From Heyndrickxia coagulans 36D1 (GTDB lineage Bacteria > Bacillota > Bacilli > Bacillales > Bacillaceae_C), in NCBI RefSeq assembly GCF_000169195.2, contig NC_016023.1:1798001-1862000 (forward strand): a stretch of DNA of 64,000 nt, read 5' to 3'. The notes beneath the pieces were generated by a model. It made no database searches. It had not been told where the DNA came from and saw only the letters and a list, made by a program, of their open reading frames with translations. This document shows, one piece after another, positions 35,246-45,202 of the stretch. Position 1 is the stretch's first letter. The number at the start of each line of letters is the position of its first letter. The position numbers were made by a program, and so were the translations under genes.

Positions 35246-37543
35246 GTGTCAAAAGTAAAAAGTTCCAACTTAGGTTACCCCAGAATCGGAGAAAAAAGGG
35301 AATGGAAAAAGGCGCTCGAGCAATTTTGGTCAAAAAAGCTTTCTGAAGAAGCGTTTTTAAAACGGATAAAGGAATTGCGTTTGAGTTATTTGGAAAAGCA
35401 AAAAAATAGCGGGATCGATCTGATTCCTATCGGTGATTTTAGCTTATATGACCATATTCTCGATACTTCAGTTCTTTTCGGCTTTATCCCTGAACGGTTT
35501 CACCATCAAAACGGCGCTGTCAGCTTAGATACATATTTTAGTATAGCCCGCGGCAATTCTAATGCGGTCGCTTCCGAGATGACAAAATGGTTTAATACCA
35601 ATTACCATTACATCGTCCCGGAAATAAACGCCGGCACTACCCCTTATATTACTGAAAATCGTTTGCTCAATCTTTATCTTGAAGCGAAGAAAGAGCTGAA
35701 TATCGATGGAAAGCCGGTTATTGTGGGCCCTGTTACCTTGTTAAAACTATCAAAGGGGTTTGAAAAGAAGGACTTTCCGAATCTTTTGCGCGCCCTTATC
35801 CCGCTTTATATTGAAGTCTTTACCGATCTTCAAACAGCGGGAGCGACATGGGTTCAAGTCGATGAACCCATTCTTTCCACAACGCTTGACAAGAAAGAGC
35901 TTGGCTACTTCAAAGAAACATACGAAGCTTTTCATCAAGCTGTTCCCAATTTAAATCTTTTACTTCAAACGTACTTTGAATCTGTTGATCATTATCAGGA
36001 CGTGGCAGCTCTCCCTGTCCAAGGGATTGGTCTTGATTTTGTATATGATGACGGTGCTAATCTTGCATCACTTGAAAAATACGGATTCCCGGAAGATAAA
36101 GTACTTGCTGCGGGAGTGGTGGATGGCCGGAATATTTGGCGCACCGATCTTGATGAAGCGTTACAACAAGTAAATGATCTCCTCCATTTTGTGGATCAGG
36201 AACGGCTTTGGATTCAGCCATCCTGCAGTTTACAGCATGTTCCCGTCACGGTCCGCCAAGAAAGCGAACTGGAGCCAGTTTTAAAAAATGCGATCAGTTT
36301 TGCGGATGAAAAACTGAAAGAAGTCGTGGCACTTGTAAAAGGCGTGAATGAAGGGCGCGATGCCATCCTTGAAGAAATAAAAGAAAGCAACGAAGCGATA
36401 CAGGCATTAAATCACTCATCGCATCGAAACATTGATTCAATTAAAAAAGAAATTCAATCGCTTGGGGATGACATGCCAAAACGGCCGTTGCCATTTTCTG
36501 AGCGGCAAGCGATTCAAGAAAAGAAGTGGAAACTGCCGCTTCTGCCGACGACAACAATTGGCAGTCTGCCGCAAACCAAAGAGATTCGTTCAGCAAGACA
36601 AAAATGGCGCAAGGGCGAATGGACGGAAAGCCAATATGAACAATTCATTCAGCAAAATATCGCAAAATGGATTAAAATTCAGGAAGACTTGGACATCGAT
36701 GTGCTCGTCCATGGTGAATTTGAGCGGAATGACATGGTCGAATATTTTGGTGAAAAACTTCGCGGCTTCGCTTTTACCCGTTTTGCCTGGGTTCAATCGT
36801 ATGGTTCCAGATGTGTCAAGCCGCCGATTATTTTTGGCGATGTTGATCTGGAGGCTCCAATGACCGTAAAAGAAAGCACCTATGCCCAAAGTCTGACAAC
36901 CCGGCCGGTCAAAGGCATGCTCACCGGCCCTGTTACGATTTATAATTGGTCATTCGTTCGAAATGATATTCGCCCATTTGATGTCATCAATCAAATTGCG
37001 CTTGCCTTGAAAAAAGAAATTCAGGCCCTTGAGGAAAATGAGATTCGGATGATCCAGGTAGATGAACCGGCTATTCGCGAAGGGTTGCCATTAAAAGAGG
37101 AGAAAAAAGAAAAGTATCTTCATGCCGCTGTTTATGCTTTCCGTTTGGCAACCAGCTATGTGGAGAATAGCACCCAAATCCATACGCATATGTGCTATTC
37201 GGAATTTGATGAAATCATTGATGCCATCGGCCAACTGGATGCTGATGTGATCTCAATCGAGGCTGCCAGAAGCCATGGGGAAATCATTTCCACTTTTGAA
37301 GACCATCAGTACGACAAAGGGATCGGCCTCGGTGTCTATGACATTCACAGCCCGAGAATACCAAGTGTCGAGGAAATCAAGACGAGCATTGAACGTGCGC
37401 TTCGAGTGATTGATCCTAAATTATTCTGGATCAATCCTGACTGCGGCCTGAAAACAAGAAAACCGGAAGAAACGATTCCTGCGCTTAAAAATCTTGTCCA
37501 AGCGACGAAAGAAGTCAGGGAAAAACATTTACAGCTCAAGTAA
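35246..37543 (+). CDS. metE: cobalamin-independent methionine synthase MetE
   Basis: 765 residues, GTG 35246 with AAGGAGGA upstream; the ATG two bases earlier (35244) is out of frame. N-terminal folate-binding-like barrel ([19 protein letters not shown]) and C-terminal catalytic barrel with [29 protein letters not shown], and zinc ligands in THMCYSEF (His, Cys), AARSHGE (Glu) and [10 protein letters not shown] (Cys). Transfers a methyl group from methyltetrahydropteroyl-glutamates to homocysteine. It makes methionine synthesis independent of the B12 that the 8-11 kb operon is predicted to import. Confidence 0.97.
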   Translation: MSKVKSSNLGYPRIGEKREWKKALEQFWSKKLSEEAFLKRIKELRLSYLEKQKNSGIDLIPIGDFSLYDHILDTSVLFGFIPERFHHQNGAVSLDTYFSIARGNSNAVASEMTKWFNTNYHYIVPEINAGTTPYITENRLLNLYLEAKKELNIDGKPVIVGPVTLLKLSKGFEKKDFPNLLRALIPLYIEVFTDLQTAGATWVQVDEPILSTTLDKKELGYFKETYEAFHQAVPNLNLLLQTYFESVDHYQDVAALPVQGIGLDFVYDDGANLASLEKYGFPEDKVLAAGVVDGRNIWRTDLDEALQQVNDLLHFVDQERLWIQPSCSLQHVPVTVRQESELEPVLKNAISFADEKLKEVVALVKGVNEGRDAILEEIKESNEAIQALNHSSHRNIDSIKKEIQSLGDDMPKRPLPFSERQAIQEKKWKLPLLPTTTIGSLPQTKEIRSARQKWRKGEWTESQYEQFIQQNIAKWIKIQEDLDIDVLVHGEFERNDMVEYFGEKLRGFAFTRFAWVQSYGSRCVKPPIIFGDVDLEAPMTVKESTYAQSLTTRPVKGMLTGPVTIYNWSFVRNDIRPFDVINQIALALKKEIQALEENEIRMIQVDEPAIREGLPLKEEKKEKYLHAAVYAFRLATSYVENSTQIHTHMCYSEFDEIIDAIGQLDADVISIEAARSHGEIISTFEDHQYDKGIGLGVYDIHSPRIPSVEEIKTSIERALRVIDPKLFWINPDCGLKTRKPEETIPALKNLVQATKEVREKHLQLK

Positions 37544-37548
37544 AAGCT

Positions 37549-37587
37549 AAAGGATATGGGCCATCATTGGCTCATATCCTTTTTTAA
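37549..37587 (+). terminator. metE terminator
   Basis: AAAGGATATGGGCC and GGCTCATATCCTTT (one bulge) around ATCATT, ending TTTTTT. Confidence 0.9.
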
Positions 37588-37589
37588 AA

Positions 37590-38427
37590 TAGACATGCTC
37601 TATGTTAAGGAACGAGGCCAATTTTTCATGCTTGCTTAACGTAGACGCCCTCTATGTGAAGGAACAAGGCCATTTTTGCGCGCTTCCTTAACGTAGACGC
37701 CCTCTATGTTCAGGAACAAGACAATTTTTCCATGCTTTCTTAACGTAGACAGCCTCTATGTAAAGGAACGAGGCCAATTTTTCATGCTTTCTTAACGTAG
37801 ACATGCTCTATGTGAAGGAACGAGGCCAATTTTGCATGCTTTCTTAACGTAGACGGCCTCTATGTGAAGGAACAAGGCCAATTTTTCATGCTTTCTTAAC
37901 GTAGACGCCCTCTATGTTAAGGAACAATGCCATTTTCGCACGCTTCCTTAACGTAGACATGCTCTATGTGAAGGAACGAGGCCAATTTTGCATGCTTTCT
38001 TAACGTAGACGGCCTCTATGTGAAGGAACAAGGCCAATTTTTCATGCTTTCTTAACGTAGACGCCCTCTATGTTAAGGAACAATGCCATTTTCGCACGCT
38101 TCCTTAACATAGACATGCTCTATGTGAAGGAACGAGGCCAATTTCGCACGCTTCCTTAACGTAGACATGCTCTATGTGAAGGAACGAGGCCAATTTTTCA
38201 TGCTTCCTTAACGTAGACATGCTCTATGTAAAGGAACGAGGCAATTTTTTCACGCTTTCTTAACGTAGACATGCTTCATGCGAAGGAATGAGGCCAATTT
38301 TTCATGCTTTCTTAACGTAGACGCCCTCTATGTTCAGGAACAAGACAATTTTTCCATGCTTCCTTAACGTAGATAGCCTCTATGTAAAGGAACAACGCCA
38401 TTTTCGCACGCTTCCTTAACGTAGACT
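37590..38427. repeat. 52-bp-period hairpin array C, sixteen units
   Basis: TCTATGTRAAGGAAC cores lie at 37599, 37651, 37703, 37755, 37807, 37859, 37911, 37963, 38015, 38067 and on to 38378 at 52-base steps (one step of 51). Each is preceded by CTTAACGTAGAC, so CTTAACGTAGA and TCTATGTTAAG form a dyad with a 5-base loop. The intervening 25 bases are semi-conserved (GAACGAGGCCAATTTTTCATG type). The array lies between metE and the SMI1/KNR4 gene. No cas genes, no unique spacers. Confidence 0.92.
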
Positions 38428-38496
38428 AATAAACGGAGAGCTGGCTATTGAAAACACAGGGCGAATGATTATATTTTGGAAATGGAGGAATAGATT

Positions 38497-38967
38497 TTGA
38501 GCATAGAAAACTACGAAAAGGCAAAACAACTAATCTATCAAAATGAAAAAATCGCAGACTTTGTAGGTGGCCGGAATAACCATTTAATTTTTATGGCTGA
38601 GAAAAAGCTTGGATTAACATTTTCCAATTTATATAGGGACTTTTTATTATCCTTTGGAGCAGGGAATTTCGGGTCTCAAGAGATATACGGAATCATTAAG
38701 GAGGACTTTGAAAACTCTTCAGTGCCCGATGCAATTTGGTATACCTTAACAGAAAGAAAGGAAAGTGACCTTCCTATGCATCTTCTTGTTATTTATGACA
38801 CTGGGGGGGACGAGCTTTTTTGTCTCGACTTTAATCATGTTGGAAATAATAAAGAGCCAAAAGTGGTATCGTTTATTCCTGGAATAAGTTTAGAAAATCA
38901 GCAATACAAAATCATCGCAAATGACTTTGGAGATTTCTTATTAGATCTCGTCCAACAAGAAATATAG
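38497..38967 (+). CDS. SMI1/KNR4 (SUKH) family protein, immunity-like
   Basis: 156 residues, TTG 38497 with TGGAGGAAT upstream. SUKH-type features: an N-terminal helix with an E/Dxx(L)G element (MAEKKLGLTFSNLYRDFLLSFG), a central YGI and a C-terminal FGDFL helix. Bacterial SUKH proteins are typically immunity proteins to contact-dependent or secreted polymorphic toxins. No intact toxin gene is adjacent, so it looks like an orphan immunity gene. AT-rich relative to the metE neighbourhood, consistent with acquisition. Confidence 0.82.
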   Translation: MSIENYEKAKQLIYQNEKIADFVGGRNNHLIFMAEKKLGLTFSNLYRDFLLSFGAGNFGSQEIYGIIKEDFENSSVPDAIWYTLTERKESDLPMHLLVIYDTGGDELFCLDFNHVGNNKEPKVVSFIPGISLENQQYKIIANDFGDFLLDLVQQEI

Positions 38968-39058
38968 AATCCCTCTTTTTTCGACGGACAAAAAAAGGTG
39001 TTGCTGGAAGTAATTCTATAGATAAAACTGTTATCAGTGCAGATGGAATAGATGGCGG

Positions 39059-39445
39059 ATGACGGTTAGTTTGATATTGCCACTTAGAGCTTTTTACAGG
39101 GTTGGGATAAACGTGCTTTTTTCTTCTGATAATAAGGTCTACTTGCAGCGTCTCGTTCGTCCTCTAAAAAATATGAAAAAACGAAAAGATATTGGTGGGG
39201 ATATAAAAACTGGTATACACACGCACAAACAAAATCTTATATTAAAGACCTATTCAGCAAGCATAGCCGCAGGTGGTACTGCAGGTGGGCTGAGTGCATT
39301 AGGCTTTGTGCCAGGGGCATTTGTTGGAGCTGTAGCTGGAACTTACTGGCAATTATTGGCGTCTAGGATGGACGCTCATGATAAGGGGAAAGGTGTTACA
39401 GTCTCAGTCACTTGGGCTTTAATCTTTTCAGTAAAAACAAGATAA
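39059..39445 (+). CDS. glycine-rich hydrophobic peptide gene of unknown function
   Basis: The open frame codes 128 residues, but its first 40 lack a ribosome binding site and may be a remnant. The C-terminal part contains a glycine-zipper stretch (AAGGTAGGLSALGFVPGAFV) followed by TYWQLLASRMDAHDKGKGV and a short TVSVTWALIF tail. This resembles a bacteriocin-like peptide or the C-terminal end of a polymorphic toxin. Upstream 38990-39055 in another frame reads GVAGSNSIDKTVISADGIDG then stops, suggesting an eroded longer protein. Function unknown; listed because of its composition and its partner at 39458. Confidence 0.45.
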   Translation: MTVSLILPLRAFYRVGINVLFSSDNKVYLQRLVRPLKNMKKRKDIGGDIKTGIHTHKQNLILKTYSASIAAGGTAGGLSALGFVPGAFVGAVAGTYWQLLASRMDAHDKGKGVTVSVTWALIFSVKTR

Positions 39446-39457
39446 AGAGAAGAAATT

Positions 39458-39610
39458 ATGTCCCTTTTTATTTGGATGATGATGTTTTTATTGCTAATTA
39501 TTTCACTTAGGAAAAAACATTATAAATGGACAAAATTCAAGGTTATGATTACTGTTATTGTCGGATTTGCTTTAATGTTTTCTATAACGTTCTTTATATT
39601 GAGGTACTAA
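39458..39610 (+). CDS. small two-TM membrane protein (50 aa)
   Basis: ATG 39458 with AGAGAAG upstream, starting 12 bases after the preceding stop. The 50 residues form two hydrophobic helices (SLFIWMMMFLLLIISL and KVMITVIVGFALMFSITFFI) around a basic loop (RKKHYKWTK). Small 2-TM proteins encoded directly behind membrane-active peptides are often their immunity or accessory proteins; that role is inferred. A terminator follows at 39617-39651. Confidence 0.55.
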   Translation: MSLFIWMMMFLLLIISLRKKHYKWTKFKVMITVIVGFALMFSITFFILRY

Positions 39611-39616
39611 AAAGCA

Positions 39617-39651
39617 GGAAAAGGATTTTCATACCCTGGAAATCCTTTTAG
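39617..39651 (+). terminator. terminator after the small membrane protein
   Basis: AAAAGGATTTTC and GAAATCCTTTT pair around ATACCCTG; T-rich tail TATTTCCTTTTT. Confidence 0.7.
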
Positions 39652-39667
39652 CTATTTCCTTTTTCTA

Positions 39668-39831
39668 GTGGATGTGTGTATAAATGAACGATACTTTCTA
39701 TGTAGAGAACCTGGATCTGGTATCGGGCGAATAATTGCAATGAATGATCATTTGGTGGGCCCTTATATACAGCGGCTACCTGCAGATCACTTACAAACTA
39801 AAAAAAGGCAGCGGGTATTTGCTGCCTTTTT
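39668..39831 (+). pseudogene. short coding remnant ending at a terminator
   Basis: The frame from 39668 reads ERYFLCREPGSGIGRIIAMN and LVGPYIQRLPADH, which looks like genuine protein but has no recognisable start. AAAGGCAGC...GCTGCCTTTTT at 39803-39831 is a good terminator in the same place, and the frame then runs on into the dispersed element. I read it as the last piece of a lost gene with its terminator. Family not recognised. Confidence 0.4.
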
Positions 39832-39856
39832 GGGATTGCAGGCCGGGGGCGGAAAT

Positions 39857-40081
39857 AGGGCTTGCTGCATAAGCAAAATTCCTAGATTTGGCAAGGTTGC
39901 TGACAGCTTTGGCAACCATTTAATGCAAGGGATTTACAACCATTTCAGGGAAAAGCTTGCACTCGAAAGCCGATTCAACGGATGGAGAAGATAAAATCAC
40001 CCATTTTCGCAAAAGAATTCCTCTATATTTTGAGACAGAGCTTGCAGAGAAAATCAGAATCGGATTCGTTCAGCAAGCCCT
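39857..40081 (-). mobile_element. MITE-like dispersed element, complete copy
   Basis: 225 bases bounded by AGGGCTTGCT and AGCAAGCCCT. Orientation is reversed relative to the 46.4 kb copy: CCTAGATTTGGCAAGGTTGC near its left edge and TCAGAATCGGATTCGTTCAG at its right edge are reverse complements of that copy's ends. Flanked by AAAT on both sides, a possible target duplication. No coding capacity. Confidence 0.75.
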
Positions 40082-40110
40082 AAATGGGATACGTTCAACT
40101 GTACCGGGCG

Positions 40111-41094
40111 TTAATACACCCGGTCTCCGTTAAAAATGGAACTTTTTACAACGACATAGTCCACTTTCCGAATGTCCGCCAGTTTGTTACCGCCGGCATA
40201 GGAAATGGCAGATTGCAAGTCCTCTTCCATTTCTTTCAGCGTATCCTGAAGCGGACCTCTGTATTCCACGTACATTTTTTTCCCTTCGACGTTTTTGCGT
40301 TCCCCTTTTTGAAACTCCGATGCCGACCCGAAATACTCTTTGTAAAGTTTTCCGTCCATTTCAATCGTTTCACCCGGGGATTCTTCGTGCCCGGCGAAAA
40401 GGGAGCCGATCATTACCATTGTCGCCCCGAACCGGACCGATTTGGCAATATCACCGTGCGTGCGGATTCCGCCGTCCGCAATAATCGGTTTGCTTGCCGC
40501 CTTTGCACACCAGCGCAATGCCGCCAGTTGCCAGCCCCCTGTTCCGAACCCGGTTTTAATTTTTGTAATGCATACTTTTCCTGGCCCGATGCCGACTTTT
40601 GTGGCGTCTGCCCCGGCATGTTCCAATTCCCGGACGGCTTCAGGCGTGCCGACATTTCCGGCAATGACAAAGGTTTCCGGCAAGTGCTTTTTGATATGAT
40701 GGATCATATCAATCACGGCATTCGAATGGCCATGTGCAATGTCAATTGTTATATATTCCGGCTCCAGATTTCTTGCGGCCAGTTCTTCGATAAACGCATA
40801 TTCTTCCGGCTTGACGCCTGTGCTGATAGAAGCATAAAGCCCGCGCTCCTTCATCTCCTTCACAAACGAAAGCCGTTTTTCCGGCTGAAAACGGTGCATG
40901 ATGTAAAAATATCCGTTTTCCGCAAGGTAGACTGCGATTTTTTCATCTATGATGGTTTGCATATTGGCCGGCACAACAGGCAATCTGAATTTCCGCCCGC
41001 CCAATTCCACACTTGTATCACATTCCGAGCGGCTATTTACAATGCATTTTTCCGGAATTAGCTGAATATCTTCATAATCAAACACTGTATCCAT
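40111..41094 (-). CDS. guaC: GMP reductase GuaC
   Basis: 327 residues, ATG 41094 after AGGAGTG. IMPDH/GMPR barrel: [16 protein letters not shown] at the N-terminus, GVGIGPGK-type loop visible as [13 protein letters not shown] with the catalytic Cys, [16 protein letters not shown] and the mobile-flap [11 protein letters not shown]. Converts GMP to IMP with NADPH for purine interconversion. Length matches Bacillus GuaC (about 326). Regulated by inverted PurBoxes upstream. Confidence 0.95.
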   Translation of the reverse strand: MDTVFDYEDIQLIPEKCIVNSRSECDTSVELGGRKFRLPVVPANMQTIIDEKIAVYLAENGYFYIMHRFQPEKRLSFVKEMKERGLYASISTGVKPEEYAFIEELAARNLEPEYITIDIAHGHSNAVIDMIHHIKKHLPETFVIAGNVGTPEAVRELEHAGADATKVGIGPGKVCITKIKTGFGTGGWQLAALRWCAKAASKPIIADGGIRTHGDIAKSVRFGATMVMIGSLFAGHEESPGETIEMDGKLYKEYFGSASEFQKGERKNVEGKKMYVEYRGPLQDTLKEMEEDLQSAISYAGGNKLADIRKVDYVVVKSSIFNGDRVY

Positions 41095-41113
41095 GGATTT
41101 ACACTCCTAAAAA

Positions 41114-41148
41114 CGAATATTATTTGAATATAACTCAATAAATGTTCG
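41114..41148 (-). promoter_or_regulatory. paired PurBoxes (PurR operator) upstream of guaC
   Basis: CGAATATT at 41114-41121 and AATGTTCG at 41141-41148 are inverted PurBox cores (CGAACAWT type) with 19 bases between them, flanked by the AAAAA/T-rich bases of the consensus. The site sits 20 bases ahead of the guaC start, as in other PurR-regulated Bacillus genes. Confidence 0.7.
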
Positions 41149-41242
41149 TACATTGGTACTTTACCTGATTTTTTTACAATTGTCAAAGGTTTTCATCATG
41201 ATACCGGCGATCAGCATGAATGATAAAAAAATAAAATATTAC

Positions 41243-41402
41243 TTGACAGGTCGGAATAGTGGAATTAAAATGAATTTAACCTTTCAAACGGGCAAGCAAC
41301 ATTTAAGCGGATACTGATGTGGAAAGACAATTGAAATATTTTGAAGCCGGCCGGTCAACCGAAGGCTCCTCACTTTATTTAAAAGATGAGGGGCCTTTTT
41401 TG
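41243..41402 (+). promoter_or_regulatory. ssu promoter with terminator-bearing leader (unclassified cis-regulatory RNA)
   Basis: TTGACA (41243-41248), 17 bases, TAAAAT (41266-41271). The leader then runs about 85 bases (ACGGGCAAGCAACATTTAAG ... GCCGGCCGGTCAACCGAAGG) into AAGGCTCCTCA...TGAGGGGCCTT plus TTTTTT (41362-41401), a strong terminator 100 bases before ssuA. It matches no SAM-I, T-box or other riboswitch consensus I know; antitermination in response to sulfur supply is inferred. Confidence 0.7.
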
Positions 41403-41502
41403 CGGCCTTTTACCAACTAAATAAATCGGAATGATAGGAAAGGGGGCGGTGCCCATGTGTACCTCCTACATAATGCTATAAAACAAGAAAGGAGAGAGGG
41501 AA

Positions 41503-42489
41503 ATGTTAAAGAAACGAAAGCGACTGGTGTCGGTCCATTTGCTGCTGATCACCGCCATTTTTTTACTCATCAGCGGATGCAGCAGTGGGAAAAAGGATAC
41601 AGCAGCGGCAAAATCGGGCGAAAAAGGCGGCAAAGTGGTCCGGATTGGCTATCAGAAATTCGGAACCTTAAACATTTTAAAAGCGAAAGGAACACTTGAA
41701 AAAGCACTGAAACCGCTCGGATATTCCGTAAAATGGACGGAATTTCCCGGCGGCCCGCAGCTTTTGGAAGCGTTGAATGCGGGGAGTCTAGACTTTGGCC
41801 ATACGGGGGAAGCACCGCCCATTTTTGCTCAGGCAGCAGGGGCGCCGCTCGTATATTTTGCCGATTCGGCCAGCAATCCAAAAGGGGAAGCCATCATTGT
41901 CCCGAAAAATTCCAACATTCATAGCCTCAAAGATTTAAAAGGCAAGAAAATCGCGTTGAACAAAGGGTCGAATGTCCATTATTTGCTTGTACGGGCATTG
42001 GAGAAAGCCGGCATTCCCTATAGCAGCATCCATCCGGTTTTTCTCGCGCCCGCCGATGCGCGCACTGCATTTGAAAAAGGGGATGTCGATGCGTGGGTGA
42101 TCTGGGATCCGTTTTTGGCTGATGCACAGCTGGCAACGAAAGCCCGCACTATCGCGGATGGCACCGGCCTTGTCGCGAACCGGGAATTCTTCCTGGCAGC
42201 AAAGCCGTTTGCGCAAAACCATACGGACGTTCTCAATGTAATTTTCAAGCAACTTGAGAAAACAGATCAATGGGTGGAAAAAAATCCGAAGCAGGCGGCC
42301 GAATTCCTGGCACCGCAGATTGGAATGGATAAGAAATCATTGGAACTGACGCTTAGCCGCAAAAACTTCGGCACTGAGAAAATCACAACTCAAACGCTGA
42401 AAGACCAGCAGCAAATCGCAAATGAATTTTACAAACTGAAGTTAATTCCGAAACCAATCAAAGTGAAAGAAGCATTTTTATCCAAATAA
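41503..42489 (+). CDS. ssuA: aliphatic sulfonate ABC transporter substrate-binding lipoprotein SsuA
   Basis: 328 residues, ATG after AAAGGAGAGAGG. Lipoprotein signal ending LISGC (Cys at about residue 26). The SsuA/TauA-type fold shows KVVRIGYQKFGTLNILKAKG, then WTEFPGGPQLLEALNAGSLD and FGHTGEAPPIFAQAAGAP. Binds alkanesulfonates outside the membrane for SsuCB. First gene of ssuADCBE. Confidence 0.95.
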   Translation: MLKKRKRLVSVHLLLITAIFLLISGCSSGKKDTAAAKSGEKGGKVVRIGYQKFGTLNILKAKGTLEKALKPLGYSVKWTEFPGGPQLLEALNAGSLDFGHTGEAPPIFAQAAGAPLVYFADSASNPKGEAIIVPKNSNIHSLKDLKGKKIALNKGSNVHYLLVRALEKAGIPYSSIHPVFLAPADARTAFEKGDVDAWVIWDPFLADAQLATKARTIADGTGLVANREFFLAAKPFAQNHTDVLNVIFKQLEKTDQWVEKNPKQAAEFLAPQIGMDKKSLELTLSRKNFGTEKITTQTLKDQQQIANEFYKLKLIPKPIKVKEAFLSK

Positions 42490-42503
42490 AGGGGGAATAA
42501 AGG

Positions 42504-43637
42504 TTGAACGTATTTTGGTTTATACCGACACATGGCGATTCGCGCTACCTGGGGGTAACAACCGGCGGGCGGGCCGTCACTTTCAACTATTTAAAGCAAG
42601 TGGCACAGGCTGTCGACCACCTCGGCTACACTGGGGCTTTGCTCCCAACCGGAAGATCTTGCGAAGATGCATGGGTGACGGCCTCAAGCCTGATTCCGGT
42701 TACTTCAAAAATGAAGTTTCTCGTTGCGGTCCGGCCCGGGATCATGTCTCCATCGCAGGCAGCGAGAATGGCCGCAACATTTGACCGGTTTTCTGAAGGG
42801 CGACTACTCATCAATGTTGTCACAGGGGGAGATCCGGTTGAGCTGGCCGGAGACGGTCTCCACCTCAGCCACCGCGAACGTTATGAACTGACCGATGAAT
42901 TTCTGACCATCTGGCGGAACTTGCTCGAAAACAGGGAAGCGGATTTTACAGGCAAATATTTAAACGTAAAAGAGAGCAAACTGCTTTATCCAACGGTGCA
43001 GCAGCCTTATCCGCCGCTTTATTTCGGCGGGTCGTCGGAAATCGGGCAGGAAGTGGCGGCAAAACATGTCGATGTCTATTTGACTTGGGGCGAGCCGCCG
43101 GAAAAAGTAAAGGAAAAAATCGATCATGTCAAAAAACTGGCGTCAGCACAAGGAAGGACAGTGCGTTTTGGGATTCGGCTCCATGTCATTGTGAGGGAAA
43201 CAGAGGACGAGGCATGGGATGCAGCCAATGACTTGATCCGGTATGTCGATGATGAACTCATCCAAGCGTCCCAAAAGATTTTCTCACGGTTTGACTCGGT
43301 CGGCCAGCAACGAATGACATCTCTCCACAACGGCAGCCGGGACAATCTTGAAATTAGCCCGAACCTTTGGGCCGGCGTTGGGCTCGTGCGCGGCGGTGCG
43401 GGAACGGCACTTGTAGGGAGCCCGGAAATTGTCGCAGAAAGAATGAAGGAATATGCGGAGCTTGGCATTGAAACGTTCATTTTATCCGGTTATCCGCATC
43501 TTGAAGAAGCGTACCGGACGGCTGAGCTGTTGTTCCCATACCTGCCGCTTGAACAGCCTGATGCCCCCGTTTCCAATGTCATCAGCCCGTTCGGCGAGAT
43601 TGTGGCGAACGATGCACTGCCGAAAGTATTAAAGTAA
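42504..43637 (+). CDS. ssuD: FMNH2-dependent alkanesulfonate monooxygenase SsuD
   Basis: 377 residues, TTG 42504 following GGGGGA. Bacterial luciferase-like barrel: [48 protein letters not shown] and [16 protein letters not shown]. Desulfonates alkanesulfonates to aldehyde and sulfite using reduced FMN from SsuE, encoded at the end of the operon. Confidence 0.96.
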   Translation: MNVFWFIPTHGDSRYLGVTTGGRAVTFNYLKQVAQAVDHLGYTGALLPTGRSCEDAWVTASSLIPVTSKMKFLVAVRPGIMSPSQAARMAATFDRFSEGRLLINVVTGGDPVELAGDGLHLSHRERYELTDEFLTIWRNLLENREADFTGKYLNVKESKLLYPTVQQPYPPLYFGGSSEIGQEVAAKHVDVYLTWGEPPEKVKEKIDHVKKLASAQGRTVRFGIRLHVIVRETEDEAWDAANDLIRYVDDELIQASQKIFSRFDSVGQQRMTSLHNGSRDNLEISPNLWAGVGLVRGGAGTALVGSPEIVAERMKEYAELGIETFILSGYPHLEEAYRTAELLFPYLPLEQPDAPVSNVISPFGEIVANDALPKVLK

Positions 43638-43650
43638 GGAGGCCGATCTG

Positions 43651-44409
43651 ATGTTGAAAAAACGCGTCATGCCGTGGGTGGTGCCGGTTTGCCTGCTGTT
43701 TGCCTGGCAGCTTGCAAGTTCTGCTGGCATCTTGCCACCCAATGTGCTCCCAAGCCCTGTTGCCGTTGTAAAAGCGGCTTGGGGTCTCACGCAATCCGGG
43801 CAGCTTTTCAATTATATCGGCGCAAGCACAAAACGGGCACTGATCGGATTTTTGGTTGGCGGCGGAATCGGATTTGGACTTGGGTTGTTTACCGGGCTGT
43901 CCAAAAAAGCGGAAAGCCTGCTCGATAGTACCGTGCAAATGATCCGGAACGTTCCCCACCTTGCCCTGATTCCGATTGTCATTTTATGGTTCGGGATCGG
44001 GGAAGAAGCGAAGCTGTTTCTCGTTGCGCTCGGCACCTTTTTTCCAATCTATTTAAATACGTTCCATGGCATCCGCTCGGTGGACAGAGCGCTAATCGAA
44101 ATGGGAGAAGTTTACGGGCTGAAAGGGACGGCACTTTTTTGGCATATGATCCTGCCGGGGGCGCTTCCTTCCATCTTAGTCGGTGTGCGCTATGCGCTCG
44201 GGGTCACATGGGTAACCTTGATTGTGGCCGAAACGATTGCATCCAACTCCGGCATTGGCTATATGGCCATGAACGCCCGCGAGTTCATGCAGCTTGATGT
44301 TGTCGTTTTGAGTATTGTCTTATATGCCCTTCTTGGAAAACTGTCCGACTGGCTGGCAAAAATCGCAGAACAACGATTGTTAAAGTGGCACCCGTCATAT
44401 CAAAAATAA
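43651..44409 (+). CDS. ssuC: sulfonate ABC transporter permease SsuC
   Basis: 252 residues, ATG after AAGGAGG. Six hydrophobic segments, with [15 protein letters not shown] near the N-terminus, [20 protein letters not shown] and the cytoplasmic EAA-like loop [20 protein letters not shown]. Forms the channel for sulfonate import. Confidence 0.94.
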   Translation: MLKKRVMPWVVPVCLLFAWQLASSAGILPPNVLPSPVAVVKAAWGLTQSGQLFNYIGASTKRALIGFLVGGGIGFGLGLFTGLSKKAESLLDSTVQMIRNVPHLALIPIVILWFGIGEEAKLFLVALGTFFPIYLNTFHGIRSVDRALIEMGEVYGLKGTALFWHMILPGALPSILVGVRYALGVTWVTLIVAETIASNSGIGYMAMNAREFMQLDVVVLSIVLYALLGKLSDWLAKIAEQRLLKWHPSYQK

Positions 44410-44423
44410 AGGAGGAGGAAACG

Positions 44424-45182
44424 ATGCCGAAAGAAAAGGCGTTTGCTGTAGAGATTGAGGGGCTGGAGAAATCATTCGGCAGCCATCGCATCCTGCGCCA
44501 TCTTCATTTAAAAATAAGAAAAGGGGAATTTGTTGCGATTGTTGGGAGGAGCGGATGCGGCAAAAGTACGCTTCTCAGGCTGCTTTCAGGACTTGAAGCG
44601 GCAAGCGGCGGAAAAATCCTTATAAACGGGGCGCCTTTATCCGGCAGAAACGGATCGGCAAAAATGATGTTTCAGGACGGCCGCCTGCTCCCATGGAAAA
44701 CCGTGCTTCAAAATGTCGGGCTTGGCCTTGCGGGCGACTGGAAGAACAAGGCACTTGAAATGCTTGGAAAAGTCGGGCTGGAAGGGCGTGCAAATGATTG
44801 GCCTTCGTCTTTATCCGGCGGCCAGAAACAAAGGGTGGCACTGGCGAGGGCATTAATCCATGAGCCGGACATCCTTCTCCTCGATGAACCGCTTGGGGCG
44901 CTCGATGCATTAACCCGGATTGAAATGCATGCGCTGATCCAGTCGCTTTGGCTTGAAAAACATTTTACGGCCATATTGGTGACACATGACGTGGAAGAAG
45001 CAGTCGCCCTCGCTGATCGGGTTGTGTTAATCGAAGAGGGGGAAATTGCGATGGATTATCCGGTAAAACTTCCTTATCCACGGAAAAGGGACCACGCCCT
45101 CTTTTCAGCAACAACCAATCATATTTTAAACCGCATTTTAGGGAACAACGGCCATCAGCTGTTGCACGCAATGAAAAATTAA
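44424..45182 (+). CDS. ssuB: sulfonate ABC transporter ATPase SsuB
   Basis: 252 residues from ATG 44424 with AAAGGAGGAGG upstream; the earlier frame overlaps ssuC. Walker [10 protein letters not shown] (residues 41-49), Q-loop [11 protein letters not shown], signature LSGGQKQR, Walker [14 protein letters not shown] and H-loop VTHDVEEA. Confidence 0.95.
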   Translation: MPKEKAFAVEIEGLEKSFGSHRILRHLHLKIRKGEFVAIVGRSGCGKSTLLRLLSGLEAASGGKILINGAPLSGRNGSAKMMFQDGRLLPWKTVLQNVGLGLAGDWKNKALEMLGKVGLEGRANDWPSSLSGGQKQRVALARALIHEPDILLLDEPLGALDALTRIEMHALIQSLWLEKHFTAILVTHDVEEAVALADRVVLIEEGEIAMDYPVKLPYPRKRDHALFSATTNHILNRILGNNGHQLLHAMKN

Positions 45183-45202
45183 GGAAGAATTGGGGGATTC
45201 AT

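Noticed and set aside
37590-38427. CRISPR array
   Set aside because: Repeats are dyads spaced 52 bases with semi-conserved, not unique, intervening sequence, and no cas gene is present anywhere in the window.
39832-39994. Coding continuation after 39668
   Set aside because: The frame crosses a strong terminator and then the dispersed element, so only the part before the terminator looks like protein.
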